In this document: piece by piece, positions 42,397 through 52,143 of the stretch | Numbering within the stretch: position 1 is the first letter of the stretch | Layout: each line of letters starts with the position of its first letter | DNA from: an uncultured Thermoproteales archaeon | Lineage (GTDB): Archaea; Thermoproteota; Thermoprotei; Thermoproteales; Thermoproteaceae | Reading direction: 5' to 3' | DNA: 64,000 nucleotides | NCBI GenBank assembly: GCA_938027595.1 | Contig: CALJAK010000011.1 | Coordinates: forward strand, 1-64,000 | Made by a program: the position numbers and the translations under genes | Notes under the pieces: model-generated | Told to the model about the DNA's origin: nothing | What the model saw: only the letters and a program-made list of their open reading frames with translations | Databases searched by the model: none

Positions 42397-43143
42397 ATGA
42401 TAGACATAAGAGGGTTGAGGCTGTGGTTTGGTAATTTGCAAGTACTCAACGGCGTTGAGTTGAAAATACCGAAAAACACAGTATTCGCCATGATGGGCCC
42501 CTCGGGCAGCGGCAAGTCTACAATCTTGAGAGTTATCAATAGGTTGATAGAGCTCTATCCAGAGGCCAAAGTAGAGGGGGAGGTATACCTAGACGGCAAT
42601 GACATATTCAAAATGGACGTAGTGGAGTTGAGGCGGCGGGTGCAGATGGTTTTCCAGATACCGAACCCAATCCCAAACCTCTCCATATTTGAAAACGTGG
42701 CGTTGGGCCCGAAGCTCAACAAATTAGTTAAGTCAAAGGCTGAGTTGTTCCAATTAGTGAAAGAGTCTCTAGAAAAAGCGCAGCTTTGGGATGAAGTGAA
42801 AGACAGATTGAAAACGCCAGCTGGCAAACTATCCGGCGGCCAGCAGCAGAGACTCTGCATCGCGAGAGCGCTCGCGTTCAACCCAGAAGTCGTGCTCATG
42901 GACGAACCCACCGCCAACTTAGATCCGGAAAACACTGCAAAAGTAGAGGAGTTGATAGTGGACATGAAGAAAGAGAGGACTGTAGTGGTGGTTACGCACT
43001 ATCCGCCGCAGGCGGCTAGGATTAGCGATTACGTAGCTTTCCTCTACAAAGGCACAATTGTGGAGTCTGGGGCCGTTAGAGAAGTTTTCACAAACCCACG
43101 GCATGAATTGACGGAGAAATACGTAACGGGCAAAGTGTATTGA
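42397..43143 (+). CDS. pstB: phosphate ABC transporter ATPase PstB
   Basis: 248 residues. Walker [13 protein letters not shown] (about residues 33-44), Q-loop MVFQIPNP, signature [17 protein letters not shown], Walker [15 protein letters not shown] and switch [10 protein letters not shown] are all intact. ACTTTATAAC at 42367-42376 is 25 bp upstream of the ATG, so pstB-phoU can be transcribed apart from pstSCA. Confidence 0.95.
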   Translation: MIDIRGLRLWFGNLQVLNGVELKIPKNTVFAMMGPSGSGKSTILRVINRLIELYPEAKVEGEVYLDGNDIFKMDVVELRRRVQMVFQIPNPIPNLSIFENVALGPKLNKLVKSKAELFQLVKESLEKAQLWDEVKDRLKTPAGKLSGGQQQRLCIARALAFNPEVVLMDEPTANLDPENTAKVEELIVDMKKERTVVVVTHYPPQAARISDYVAFLYKGTIVESGAVREVFTNPRHELTEKYVTGKVY

Positions 43144-43144
43144 C

Positions 43145-43762
43145 ATGAGGCGGTTGTTAGATTTGGCTGAAGAGAGAATTGTCCAGTTGCTGCGGGAGGC
43201 TAGAGAACACGCATCTACCTCGCTGTCGTTGTCTATAGAAGTGTACAAAAATGGGGCTAAGTCTGGAGAAATTAGGGCGTTGGCCTCTAGACTACACGAC
43301 CTCCACAACGAAGTTACAGAACTCGTGATGGAGGCTGTGGCTAGGTTCAGCCCAGTGGCTTCAGACTTGAGATTCCTCCGGGGGGCACTCTTCGTCTCTT
43401 ACGACCTTTACCGCGTGGCGAGATACGCCTACGACGTGGCTGTGGTAGTGGAAAAACTGGGCGGTGGATGTTGGTCGCGCCGGGTGGAGGAAGTGGGCGA
43501 CGTGGTGAAGAAAATGGTAAACACGGCGGTGGATATGTTCCTCACGAGAGACATTTCTAACATCGACGAGTTGAACAAATTAGACGACGAAATTGTGGAC
43601 AGGAATTACGAAGCGGCGTTGATGGACGTGTTGAGGGGGCCGGACAAATGTGGCGTGATTGAAACCATGGCGCTTAGACTCTTCGAGAGGGCGTCAGACC
43701 ACGCGGTGTACATTGGGAATCATGCGTATTACTTAGTTACGGGACTCTTGCGTAGGCGTTAA
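43145..43762 (+). CDS. phoU: PhoU-family phosphate transport regulator
   Basis: 205 residues, wholly helical with the two PhoU three-helix bundles (LRFLRGALFVSYDLYRVARYAYD and LRLFERASDHAVYIGNHAYY, with Glu/Asp residues that bind metal clusters). It begins one base after pstB and should gate the transporter. It has no DNA-binding domain, unlike the protein at 38242-39075, so the locus has two PhoU-type proteins. The 3' end overlaps the convergent MscS gene by 30 bp. Confidence 0.88.
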   Translation: MRRLLDLAEERIVQLLREAREHASTSLSLSIEVYKNGAKSGEIRALASRLHDLHNEVTELVMEAVARFSPVASDLRFLRGALFVSYDLYRVARYAYDVAVVVEKLGGGCWSRRVEEVGDVVKKMVNTAVDMFLTRDISNIDELNKLDDEIVDRNYEAALMDVLRGPDKCGVIETMALRLFERASDHAVYIGNHAYYLVTGLLRRR

Positions 43763-44695
43763 TTTGTCACACATAACGCCGCGCGTGTGGCATAGATACC
43801 TCGACAAATTCTCCACGAGTTTTTTCTCTCTGTAGGCAAGTAACCTCTTCAACACTTCTGACTTTACATATCTCCAGTCTCTGTAGATGGGTGTCTTCAC
43901 TTTGACGCGTATGATTACGAAGTCTTTGTCACTCTGTTCAGTGAAATCCACAGCCACCACGTCGAAACCCTCTAACTCACTCAAAATTTCACTCTGTAAA
44001 GTGTTTATAGATATGGCAGACAGCGGTAACTCCACTCTCACTGTCACAACTTGAGTCTCACTCCACCGCGGCGTGTAATCCACAACGCCCGAATTCAACA
44101 AAACTATGTTGGGAACCCTCAGCTCGTAACCCGTATCCATCACGAGAGTTGAGTAGAATAAACCAATTTCCACCACTTTCCCCTTGTACCCAGGCGCTAT
44201 GTAATCCGGCGAGAAGTACTTATATCCCGGGAGGAAAGTCCACTGGTAGGGTATTTGAGAAGTGACGATCCTCACAGTGTCGCCCACAGTGACGAAACGC
44301 GTGCCCAAGATCAACAAACCGGCGAACATATTACTCAACACAGGTTGGAGCGCCAAGCCCAACACGAGACCAGTCACTGTTCCACCCACCACCGCCAACT
44401 CTGCCCCAACTCTAGAAATCACCAAAGCGGCGAAGACCGCCACTAAGACACCTATTACTTTCACTAAATTCCCCACGCCGTACGCCCTAGCGCCGATAGT
44501 GGGGCGCAAGTGCGTAATCACGGCGTTGCCCACTAAATTCGCCAACGTGATTCCAACCACGGCGATTATAACCCCCCTCAGTAGATTTTCGTACTCACCC
44601 AAACCACCCCACTTCAACAACGCCAGGGAGATGTAGTAGATCAGTGCAGAGGCGACAATTACCGCGGCGACTTTGAGAATGGGGACTGTCTTCAT
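43733..44695 (-). CDS. MscS-family mechanosensitive channel
   Basis: 320 residues. About four N-terminal membrane segments (residues 7-27, 38-58, 80-96 and 102-128) end in the pore helix GGTVTGLVLGLALQPVLSNMFAGLLIL, which is Gly/Ala-rich as in MscS TM3. A cytoplasmic beta domain (GDTVRIVTSQ, GKVVEIGLFYSTLVMDTGYEL, VPNIVLLNSGVVDYT) follows. It would release osmolytes on hypo-osmotic shock. The start overlaps the end of the M42 gene by 4 bp. Confidence 0.9.
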   Translation of the reverse strand: MKTVPILKVAAVIVASALIYYISLALLKWGGLGEYENLLRGVIIAVVGITLANLVGNAVITHLRPTIGARAYGVGNLVKVIGVLVAVFAALVISRVGAELAVVGGTVTGLVLGLALQPVLSNMFAGLLILGTRFVTVGDTVRIVTSQIPYQWTFLPGYKYFSPDYIAPGYKGKVVEIGLFYSTLVMDTGYELRVPNIVLLNSGVVDYTPRWSETQVVTVRVELPLSAISINTLQSEILSELEGFDVVAVDFTEQSDKDFVIIRVKVKTPIYRDWRYVKSEVLKRLLAYREKKLVENLSRYLCHTRGVMCDKLTPTQESRN

Positions 44696-45777
44696 TTGAG
44701 TTTTTTCTCCATCAACTTCTCCACCACGTCTGGGGTAGTTTTCGACAAGACAGACGCCAAGAGACGGCTGGCGTTAACCGCGTCTCTCACGTCTATCAAC
44801 TCCACCGGCGAGTGGACGTAGCGAGTGGGGATTGATATAACGGCGGCTGGCACTCCCTCACGCCTAAACGCGATGGCAGTGGCGTCGGTAGTGCCGCCGT
44901 AGAGAACCTCCAGTTGGTGGGGTATGCCCTCCCCCTCTGCAATTTTCACAATGTGGTCTCTCAGTAGGGGATGTGCAATGAAGAGCCCTCCCCTACCGCC
45001 GTCCGCCACTTTAATCGCCGGCCCCCTGCCGAGCTTAGTCACATGCAGCCGCTCACTCACGCCGGGGACGTCGGCGGCTATAGTTACGTCTATGGCTATG
45101 GCGTAGTGCGGATTTATCCGCTCGGCAGTCACCATAGCCCCCCTGAGGCCCACCTCCTCTTGCACAGTGGCCACTGCGTATATGGTAGTCGGCACTTCGC
45201 GGAGTTGAGACATGGCGTATATCATAACTGCGAGCCCCACTCTGTCGTCGAAGGCTTTCCCAGTCACCAACCCACCGCCCAACTCTACAACTTCTCTATC
45301 CAAAACCGCCACGGACCCCACCGAAATTCCCATCTTCTCCACTTCCTCTCTACTGGAGGCACCTATGTCGATGAACAAATCTTTAATCTCCGGCGCTTCT
45401 CTCTCTTTGCCAACCGGCGTGACATGTGGCGGCGTGGAGCCGACGACCCCCCGCACCCAACCACCGTGCCGCGTCTTAACCCAAACCCGCTGCCCCACAA
45501 GCGTGACTTCACTCCACCCACCAATGGGTCTAAACCTGAGGAAACCCTCTTTCTCCACGTGGTCGACGACGAGCCCAATTTCGTCCATGTGCGCAGCTAC
45601 CATAGCTCTGTAGTTAGTCTCGCCCCGCCGCACTGCAATTACGTTACCCCACCTATCTACATACACCTCATCCACGTGAGGCTCGAGTTCTCTAACTACC
45701 AACTCCCGCACCTCATCCTCAAAACCCGAGGGGCCCCGCGCCTCAGACAACCTCTTCAGTAGAGATAGGAACTCCAT
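44692..45777 (-). CDS. M42-family metal aminopeptidase (long form)
   Basis: 361 residues with the standard M42 set: AAHMDEIGLVVD, AFDDRVGLAVMIYAM, VQEEVGLRGAM, IAIDVTIAADVPG and TRYVHSPVELIDVRD. Compared with the paralogue at 23438-24382 it is about 45 residues longer and has a GGWSEVTLVGQRV insertion typical of TET aminopeptidases. The two may form different TET particles with different end-residue preferences. The gene sits in a minus-strand run of lipid/CoA genes but its link to them is positional only. Confidence 0.9.
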   Translation of the reverse strand: MEFLSLLKRLSEARGPSGFEDEVRELVVRELEPHVDEVYVDRWGNVIAVRRGETNYRAMVAAHMDEIGLVVDHVEKEGFLRFRPIGGWSEVTLVGQRVWVKTRHGGWVRGVVGSTPPHVTPVGKEREAPEIKDLFIDIGASSREEVEKMGISVGSVAVLDREVVELGGGLVTGKAFDDRVGLAVMIYAMSQLREVPTTIYAVATVQEEVGLRGAMVTAERINPHYAIAIDVTIAADVPGVSERLHVTKLGRGPAIKVADGGRGGLFIAHPLLRDHIVKIAEGEGIPHQLEVLYGGTTDATAIAFRREGVPAAVISIPTRYVHSPVELIDVRDAVNASRLLASVLSKTTPDVVEKLMEKKLK

Positions 45778-45802
45778 GTGGATATTGACCTATAAAAAAT
45801 GA

Positions 45803-47773
45803 TTACTTCCCCTTGAATTGGGGTTTTTTCTTCTGTAGAAATGAAGAAACGCCCTCAATCACGTCCTCTGTGCTGAACAACAACCCAAACTGCGCCGACT
45901 CTAACAAAGCGCCAACCCACTGCGGCGCCTCCAAGCCGTAGTTTATGGCATATTTAGCCATAGCCAACGCCACGGGCGGTTTTTCGAGCAGCCTCCCCAC
46001 GAACGCCCTCAGCTCTTGCTCAAGCTTGTCCAGCGGGACGACTCTATTCACAAGCCCCAGCCGCTCTGCTTCTCTAGCGGGAATCCTATCGCCAGTGAAA
46101 ATCAACTCCTTCGCCCTATCTCTGCCGACCAACCTAGCCAACCTCTGCGTGCCCCCAGCGCCCGGAATGAAGCCGAGGTTTATCTCTGGCTGACCCAACT
46201 CGGCGGTTTCTGCAGCTATCCGGAAGTCACAAGCCATAGCCAACTCCAGCCCCCCACCCAACGTGTAGCCGTTGAGTCCACAAACCACCGGCTTGTCTAG
46301 CGACTCCAACCTGTCAAACAACAACTGTAACTTTCTAGAAATTTTGAAGATAGACACCGGCGTGGCTCCCATGAAGGCAGTCACGTCGGCGCCCACGGAA
46401 AACGCCCGACCCACGCCGGTGATCACCACCGCCCTGACTTTTTCGTAATCCGCTTGCTCAACCTCGTCGAGGACAGACCACAATTCCTCCACCATTTTGG
46501 GATTTATGGCGTTCAACCGCTCTGGTCTGTTGAGGACTATCCAGACCACCCCCGGCTCGTACCTCACTACCAACGTCTCCAATTTCTTCTCCTCGGCTCT
46601 GTGGTAGCTGTAGAAACCCACGCCTGTTTTCTTGCCGAGCTTCCCACCGGCGACCATCTCCCGCAGTAGCGGGTCTGGTTGGTACTCCTCCACTCCCCAC
46701 CCCTCCAGCGCTTTCACCACCACGTCTATGCCCAACTCGTCGGCGTACTCCAGAGGCCCCTTGGGCCAGTTGAGCCCAAGCCGCACCGCTTTGTCTATAT
46801 CTTCTCTAGTAGCTATGCCCTCTCTCAGTAGATACGCAGCTTCGTTGATCGCTGGCGCTAGGAGAGTCGCCACGTCTACCCCCGAGGACTTCGGTATTTC
46901 GGGCCACTGGAATTTGCCCGGCGCTGGATATCTGTAGAAACCCTCGCCAGTCTTCACGCCCAACTTCTTCTCTCGACACTTCTCCACGAGGAGGGGACAT
47001 GGACGTGTTTTGAAGCCACGTTGAGCCATAGCGCTGCCGACGTTGCAGAGTATGTCTAACCCAGTGTAATCCATCAACACAAAAGCACCCATGGGCAACC
47101 CAGCTTTGTACATCAAGGCTGAGTCTACCTCTTGCACTGTAGCCCCCCCAGAAGCCACCGTCCAGCATGCAGCTTCAGTCAACCTGGCGAAGATTCTATT
47201 CACGATAAATCCAGGCACGTCTCTATTCACTACCACAGTCTCCTTGCCCAACTTCTTGGCGTACTCTACCACTTTCCTCACCACCTCGTCGCTGGTGTGG
47301 ACCCCCCTCACCACCTCCACGAGCGTCATCAACACTGGGGGGTTGAAGAAATGCATCCCCACCACGGCGCTCCTCCTCTCGGGTCTCACACCTTCGGCGA
47401 TCTCCGTAATTGGCAGAGAGGAAGTGTTAGTAGCCAACACCGCCCCCGGCGGAGCGCAGCGATCCAACTCGGCAAATACTCTCTTCTTCACTTCCACATC
47501 CTCCACCACAGCCTCCACCGCCAACTCAATCCCCTCAGCCGCTTTACACACGTCACCAACTATCGTAGTTATCCTAGACAGAATTGCAGTGGGGTCCTCC
47601 CTCACTTGCCCCTTCTCCGCCAGTTTCTTAAGTGACCACTCTATGTTCTGCATTGCTCTCTTCAAGAAATCTTCAGCCACATCCACCAACGCCACTTGAT
47701 AGCCAGCGATGGCGAAGAGCTCGGCAATTCCATGCCCCATAGTGCCAGCTCCAATCACCGCCACTTTAGCCAT
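45803..47773 (-). CDS. fused 3-hydroxyacyl-CoA dehydrogenase / enoyl-CoA hydratase
   Basis: 656 residues. The N-terminal two-thirds is an NAD-dependent 3-hydroxyacyl-CoA dehydrogenase (GAGTMGHGIAELFAIAGY, HFFNPPVLMTLVE, then two 6-phosphogluconate-like C-terminal lobes with GEGFYRYPAPG and KKTGVGFYSY). The C-terminal third is a crotonase (NRPERLNAI, GYTLGGGLELAMACDFRIA, GFIPGAGGTQRLARLVG). This dehydrogenase-first order is the archaeal crotonyl-CoA hydratase/3-hydroxybutyryl-CoA dehydrogenase of the dicarboxylate/4-hydroxybutyrate cycle and of beta-oxidation. The aldo/keto reductase and acyl-CoA ligase lie upstream in the same run. Confidence 0.93.
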   Translation of the reverse strand: MAKVAVIGAGTMGHGIAELFAIAGYQVALVDVAEDFLKRAMQNIEWSLKKLAEKGQVREDPTAILSRITTIVGDVCKAAEGIELAVEAVVEDVEVKKRVFAELDRCAPPGAVLATNTSSLPITEIAEGVRPERRSAVVGMHFFNPPVLMTLVEVVRGVHTSDEVVRKVVEYAKKLGKETVVVNRDVPGFIVNRIFARLTEAACWTVASGGATVQEVDSALMYKAGLPMGAFVLMDYTGLDILCNVGSAMAQRGFKTRPCPLLVEKCREKKLGVKTGEGFYRYPAPGKFQWPEIPKSSGVDVATLLAPAINEAAYLLREGIATREDIDKAVRLGLNWPKGPLEYADELGIDVVVKALEGWGVEEYQPDPLLREMVAGGKLGKKTGVGFYSYHRAEEKKLETLVVRYEPGVVWIVLNRPERLNAINPKMVEELWSVLDEVEQADYEKVRAVVITGVGRAFSVGADVTAFMGATPVSIFKISRKLQLLFDRLESLDKPVVCGLNGYTLGGGLELAMACDFRIAAETAELGQPEINLGFIPGAGGTQRLARLVGRDRAKELIFTGDRIPAREAERLGLVNRVVPLDKLEQELRAFVGRLLEKPPVALAMAKYAINYGLEAPQWVGALLESAQFGLLFSTEDVIEGVSSFLQKKKPQFKGK

Positions 47774-47800
47774 GGAAATTAAACCTGGCGTTATTATATG

Positions 47801-48739
47801 TTATATCTTCAAAAAAGAAAAAACTAACTTCTGGAGAAACGCCGGCACTGCCCTCGCGCCGGTTGTCAAAAGCTTGTTGTTTATGAAGGGTTTTGAAACT
47901 TGGTCTATTTCGGCAATTTCTCGCTCCGTCAGTGTGAATCTCTGCGATTCCACTACGTCTCTCGCTTGCGCTACGTTCTTCACACCCGGTATGGGGAACG
48001 CGCCCTTAGCCACATGCCACGCCAACACTACCACCGCGGGGGTAGTAGACCGCCTCTCTGCAATTTTCTTTATGCACTCCACCACCGCCCGACTTTGTGG
48101 AGTTGGTTTCACAACAGAGCCAATCCGGCGAGCTGGGTCGTTGTTCAATTTCTCTTTGACTGCGGCGCCCCTCGCCAAGGGACTCCAAGAAATTACCACA
48201 AACCCCAACCTCCTGCCGGCGTCTATGAGAGACTCTGCCCCCCTCTGTAGCGGATTGTACACCACCTGGTCGGACACTAACTCCCACTTTTTCGTGCAAT
48301 ACACCGCTTTGTTCATTAACTTCACGTCGAAGTTACTAACGCCGATTTCGTGCGTAAATCCGGCGTTTGCAGCTTTTTCCAACTCTCTCACGGCTCTGCA
48401 GAGGGGCACATATATGGGGGGCGGCCAGTGGAGTTGCAAGAGGTCAATACGCCCGAGCCTCCTCCGGCTGGCCTCGGCGCTTTTCAACACGCGCCCCCAG
48501 TGAAAACCCGCCACTTTAGTAGCTACGACGATTTCGGGTCTGTCTTTCACAAGCCGCCCCACGAACTCTTCGCTCTTCCCACCGCCGTATATCTCTGCAG
48601 TATCTACAAACCTCACGCCGTGGTCAAAGGCGTAGTTATACGCTTTTTCTAACTCTCTAAAATCTACAATCCAAGCCCTGCCGCCGGCTTGCCACGCCCC
48701 AACGCCCACCCGCCCGACATTTAAACTACCGATTTTCAC
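47801..48739 (-). CDS. aldo/keto reductase
   Basis: 312 residues with the (beta/alpha)8 AKR signature: FVDTAEIYGGGKSEEFVG (Asp and Tyr of the catalytic set), VVATKVAG (Lys), DLLQLHWP (His) and IGVSNFDVK. It reduces aldehydes or ketones with NAD(P)H; the substrate is unknown. It starts (GTG) 14 bp inside the end of the acyl-CoA ligase gene, so the two are coupled. Confidence 0.87.
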   Translation of the reverse strand: MKIGSLNVGRVGVGAWQAGGRAWIVDFRELEKAYNYAFDHGVRFVDTAEIYGGGKSEEFVGRLVKDRPEIVVATKVAGFHWGRVLKSAEASRRRLGRIDLLQLHWPPPIYVPLCRAVRELEKAANAGFTHEIGVSNFDVKLMNKAVYCTKKWELVSDQVVYNPLQRGAESLIDAGRRLGFVVISWSPLARGAAVKEKLNNDPARRIGSVVKPTPQSRAVVECIKKIAERRSTTPAVVVLAWHVAKGAFPIPGVKNVAQARDVVESQRFTLTEREIAEIDQVSKPFINNKLLTTGARAVPAFLQKLVFSFLKI

Positions 48740-50405
48740 GCTTCAATTCTTCAGCTCTCAACTCCCGCTTCAATATCTTGCCTATGGCGGATTTGGGTAG
48801 AGAGTCTCTGAACTCCACCAAGCGGGGTTGTTTATAGTGCGCCAACTTGTCGCTAGTCCACTTCAGAATTTCCTCGGCAGTAATTTTGTTCTTACACTCG
48901 TCTCTCAACACTATGAAAGCCTTCGGCACCTCGCCCACGTCCGGCCGGGGCACGCCAATTACGGCAGCCTCCTTCACACAGGGGTGTTGATACAACACCT
49001 CCTCCACCTCCCTACCGAACACCGAATACCCCTTGTACTTAATCACGTCTTTCTTCCTATCCACCACGTAGAAATACCCCTCGGCATCCATGTAACCCAT
49101 GTCACCCGTCCTAAACCACCTGAGTCCGCACGCTTCGAAAAACACATCTTCCTCTGGCCCGCTGCGGTAGCCCTTGAAGACTTGAGGCCCAGAGATGACA
49201 ATCTCGCCGATTTGCCCCGGTGGGAGGAATCTCGGCGCTTCTGCGTCGGCAATCGCCATGTATGTAGAGGGCACCGGCAGCCCAATAGAGCCAAATTTTG
49301 GCTTGGTGAAGAGTGGATTTACCGTAGCCACCACCGCAGTCTCTGTGAGTCCATAACCCTCTCTCAACACGGCGCCAGTCAACTCTTCGAATTTCTTAGC
49401 CACCTCCATCGGCAGCGGAGCGGCGCCAGATATGCAAATAGCCACAGACTTGAGATTGAACTGCCTCACTTTGGGGTGGTTGATTATCATGTTGTAAAGT
49501 GTGGGGACTCCATGCAGCGCATGCACGCCGTGTTTCTCAATGAGTTTCATAATTTGCTCAATGTCGGGCTTGGGGACGACCACCACAGTCGCGCCGTCGA
49601 ATATGGCGTAGTGCATCACAGCCACCTGGCCATATATGTGGAACCAGGGGAGGACACCCATGAAAACCAATCTCTCTATCCCCCTCCTCCTCTTCAAGAC
49701 GTCTACAATTGGCTTAATCTGCTGGAGGTTAGCCGATATGTTGCCGTGAGTTATCATAGCGCCTTTAGGCAACCCAGTGGTGCCGCCGGTGTACATCAAA
49801 GCCGCCAAATCCTCCGCCGGATTTATGGGAGCTCTGTAAGAAGTGGGGCTGTACCTCAACACGTCTCTATACGGCAGAACTCTACCACCATATTGAATTT
49901 TAGGCGGCTTCAACTTCATCTTGGCAAGTGGCTTCATCCAAAACGGCATGTACTCCGCCACCTCCACCACCACCACTCTCTCAAAGGGGACAACCTCAAC
50001 GTTTTTGTACAATACGTCAGCTGCGAAAATCACCCTAGCGCCGGAGTCTTTAGCTTGGTGCTCAATCTCCCTCGGCGTGTACATGGGGTTGATGGGAGAC
50101 GCCACAGCCCCCACTTTCAAAATACCGTAATACACAATAGCGAAAGCCGGCGTGTTGGGTAGATAAAGCGCAACCACATCCCCCTTACCCACACCCCACT
50201 CTCTCAAGGCGGCAGCCACGCGGTCGCTGTGGTCCCCCACAGTCTTGTACGTAATTTCCCGACCAAAGTATATATACGCCGGGACGCCCCCCGCTTGAGA
50301 CACTTGCCTATCTAAATATTGATAGAGAGGCGCCAGCTTTATCTCCACCTCAGCCGGCACCCCCTCGTCATAATACGCAACCCACGGCTTTGTAACACAA
50401 TCCAT
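48726..50405 (-). CDS. AMP-forming acyl-CoA synthetase
   Basis: 559 residues from ATG 50405. YTGGTTGLPKGAMITHGN (P-loop), GYGLTETAVVA, the hinge block WFRTGDMGYMDAEGYFYVVDRKKD and the C-terminal Lys motif KSAIGKILKREL define the ANL family. It activates a carboxylic acid to its CoA thioester. The frame continues far upstream to 50804, but that part is antisense of the divergent acyl-CoA dehydrogenase. TATTTTAAA at 50424-50432 is 23 bp upstream. Chain length preference is not evident; medium or long-chain is guessed from the neighbours. Confidence 0.88.
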   Translation of the reverse strand: MDCVTKPWVAYYDEGVPAEVEIKLAPLYQYLDRQVSQAGGVPAYIYFGREITYKTVGDHSDRVAAALREWGVGKGDVVALYLPNTPAFAIVYYGILKVGAVASPINPMYTPREIEHQAKDSGARVIFAADVLYKNVEVVPFERVVVVEVAEYMPFWMKPLAKMKLKPPKIQYGGRVLPYRDVLRYSPTSYRAPINPAEDLAALMYTGGTTGLPKGAMITHGNISANLQQIKPIVDVLKRRRGIERLVFMGVLPWFHIYGQVAVMHYAIFDGATVVVVPKPDIEQIMKLIEKHGVHALHGVPTLYNMIINHPKVRQFNLKSVAICISGAAPLPMEVAKKFEELTGAVLREGYGLTETAVVATVNPLFTKPKFGSIGLPVPSTYMAIADAEAPRFLPPGQIGEIVISGPQVFKGYRSGPEEDVFFEACGLRWFRTGDMGYMDAEGYFYVVDRKKDVIKYKGYSVFGREVEEVLYQHPCVKEAAVIGVPRPDVGEVPKAFIVLRDECKNKITAEEILKWTSDKLAHYKQPRLVEFRDSLPKSAIGKILKRELRAEELKRENR

Positions 50406-50490
50406 GAAAATATTTCGCCACACTATTTTAAAGTTGCCAGAGAGTCTCTGGTTTACCTCAATATATTTATAGCTGGGGAGAGTTTGTCTC

Positions 50491-51723
50491 ATGGTGTTTC
50501 CCCTCGACTCTGTGGAGGATTTCTCTATCGCACTGACGCCGGAGCATGAAATGTTTAGAAAAACAGTGCGGACGTTTCTAGAGAGGGAGGTAGCGCCGAG
50601 AGTTATGGAAATAGAGGAAAGCGACGAGGTGCCCAGAGATTTGTTGAGAAAAATAGCCGAGCAGGGCTTCTTGGGTGTGGGTATCCCAGAGAAATACGGT
50701 GGGCAAGGCGGCGACCACCGCATGGCGGTTATAATGGGCGAGGAGTTCTGCAGAGTCTTACCCAGCCTCAGTGTGTACTTTGGGACAAACGAACTCTTCA
50801 CCACGCCGATATTGCTCTACGGCACCGAGGAGCAGAAGCAGAGGTACATACCACCCATAGCGTCTGGAGAGAAGTTCGGCGCTTTCGCCGTAACTGAGCC
50901 ATGCTGCGGCTCAGACGTGGCGGGTATACAGACGAGAGCGGAGAAATCCGGCGACAAGTGGGTAATAAACGGCAGGAAGGCATTCATAAGTAGCTCAGAC
51001 GTAGCTGACTACTTCATAGTGCTGGCCAGGACGTACCCACCGCCAGATAGAAAACTCAGATATCTAGGCCTCACTTTCTTCGTCGTGGAGAGAGAAACGC
51101 CAGGCTTTAGAGTAGAGCAGTGTTACAACAAAATGGGTCTCCACGGCAACCACGCGTGCGAGCTGGTGCTCGAAGGCGTGGAGGTGCCCGACGAAAACCG
51201 CATAGGCGACGAGGGCATGGGTTTTCTATACGCCATGGAGACTTTCGACAGGACTAGAATCGGCGTGGCGGCTCAGGCGGTTGGCATGGCGCAGGGGGCG
51301 TTCGAAAAGGCGTTTCAATACGTCCACCAGAGGCAAGCCTTCGGCGTGCCGCTGGCGTACTTCCAAGCAGTGCAGTTCAGCCTAGTGGAGGCACTGGCGA
51401 AGATATTCACCGCGAGACTCCTCACATACCTAGCGGCGAAGTTAGCAGACGAAGAGAAGAAAGAATATACATTTGTAGCTTCACTAGCGAAGTTCTACGC
51501 CACAGAAGCGGCAGAGGAGGTGATTTCAGAAGCGATAAATCTCCACGGAGGCGTCGGAGTAATAGTAGAAACCGGCGTAGAGCGATTCCTCAGAGACGTC
51601 AAAATCACACAGATATACGAGGGAGCTAACAACATCCAGAAGCTAGTGGCGTACCGCCAGTTGGTGAGAATACTGAGAGAAAAGGGGCAGATACCCGAGG
51701 AGGTGGCTAAGTTACTCACTTAA
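50491..51723 (+). CDS. acyl-CoA dehydrogenase
   Basis: 410 residues. [63 protein letters not shown] and the C-terminal [14 protein letters not shown] (catalytic Glu) are the FAD acyl-CoA dehydrogenase blocks. It desaturates acyl-CoA at alpha/beta and hands electrons to ETF. The ATG at 50491 is 25 bp after ATATTTAT. It is divergent from the acyl-CoA synthetase gene and next to the hydratase/dehydrogenase run, which together make a beta-oxidation set. The stop overlaps aIF2-beta's stop. Confidence 0.9.
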   Translation: MVFPLDSVEDFSIALTPEHEMFRKTVRTFLEREVAPRVMEIEESDEVPRDLLRKIAEQGFLGVGIPEKYGGQGGDHRMAVIMGEEFCRVLPSLSVYFGTNELFTTPILLYGTEEQKQRYIPPIASGEKFGAFAVTEPCCGSDVAGIQTRAEKSGDKWVINGRKAFISSSDVADYFIVLARTYPPPDRKLRYLGLTFFVVERETPGFRVEQCYNKMGLHGNHACELVLEGVEVPDENRIGDEGMGFLYAMETFDRTRIGVAAQAVGMAQGAFEKAFQYVHQRQAFGVPLAYFQAVQFSLVEALAKIFTARLLTYLAAKLADEEKKEYTFVASLAKFYATEAAEEVISEAINLHGGVGVIVETGVERFLRDVKITQIYEGANNIQKLVAYRQLVRILREKGQIPEEVAKLLT

Positions 51724-52142
51724 ATTACTTTGAGTGGGGTGGAGGCGCCGCAAGCTAGGCACTTCAAGAGGTAAATGCGTTCTCCCTTCTCTAGAGTTGT
51801 GTCTATGGAGTTACAGACTGGACACACTACGTAGAGTCTGATGTATCGCTCGTACACCGCCTCCACTACCTTGGGTGACTTCTCGCCGTGTAGTATAAAC
51901 ACGTCGCCGTCTATGGTGCCCGGCACCGCCAACTCCTTCTGGAAGAACTTAGCCATGAGGTATACGTCTCTGTTGAGCCGCTTTGCAATCTGGCCGAAGT
52001 TCTTTATAAAAGTCTTCCGCGGTTGGTTCTCCACCTCTACTCTAGGCAGCTCCGCCCTCCTCTGAGCCTTGGGGGTGACTAACCGATATGCCCTCTCCAA
52101 CAGAGCCATGTACTCCTCGTCCACAGTGTGCAATCTCTCCAT
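51720..52142 (-). CDS. translation initiation factor aIF2 subunit beta
   Basis: 140 residues: helical N-terminus, the alpha-beta domain ([27 protein letters not shown]) and a C-terminal zinc ribbon [26 protein letters not shown]. Matches archaeal aIF2-beta in length and order. It binds aIF2-gamma and initiator tRNA. It lies 1 bp after the TmcA stop and is probably co-transcribed with it, linking tRNA modification and initiation. Confidence 0.93.
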   Translation of the reverse strand: MERLHTVDEEYMALLERAYRLVTPKAQRRAELPRVEVENQPRKTFIKNFGQIAKRLNRDVYLMAKFFQKELAVPGTIDGDVFILHGEKSPKVVEAVYERYIRLYVVCPVCNSIDTTLEKGERIYLLKCLACGASTPLKVI

Positions 52143-52143
52143 G

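Noticed and set aside
48828-50162. A 444-codon frame antisense to the acyl-CoA ligase
   Set aside because: It is His/Arg-rich and has the composition of a reverse-strand shadow; the ligase motifs on the other strand are complete.
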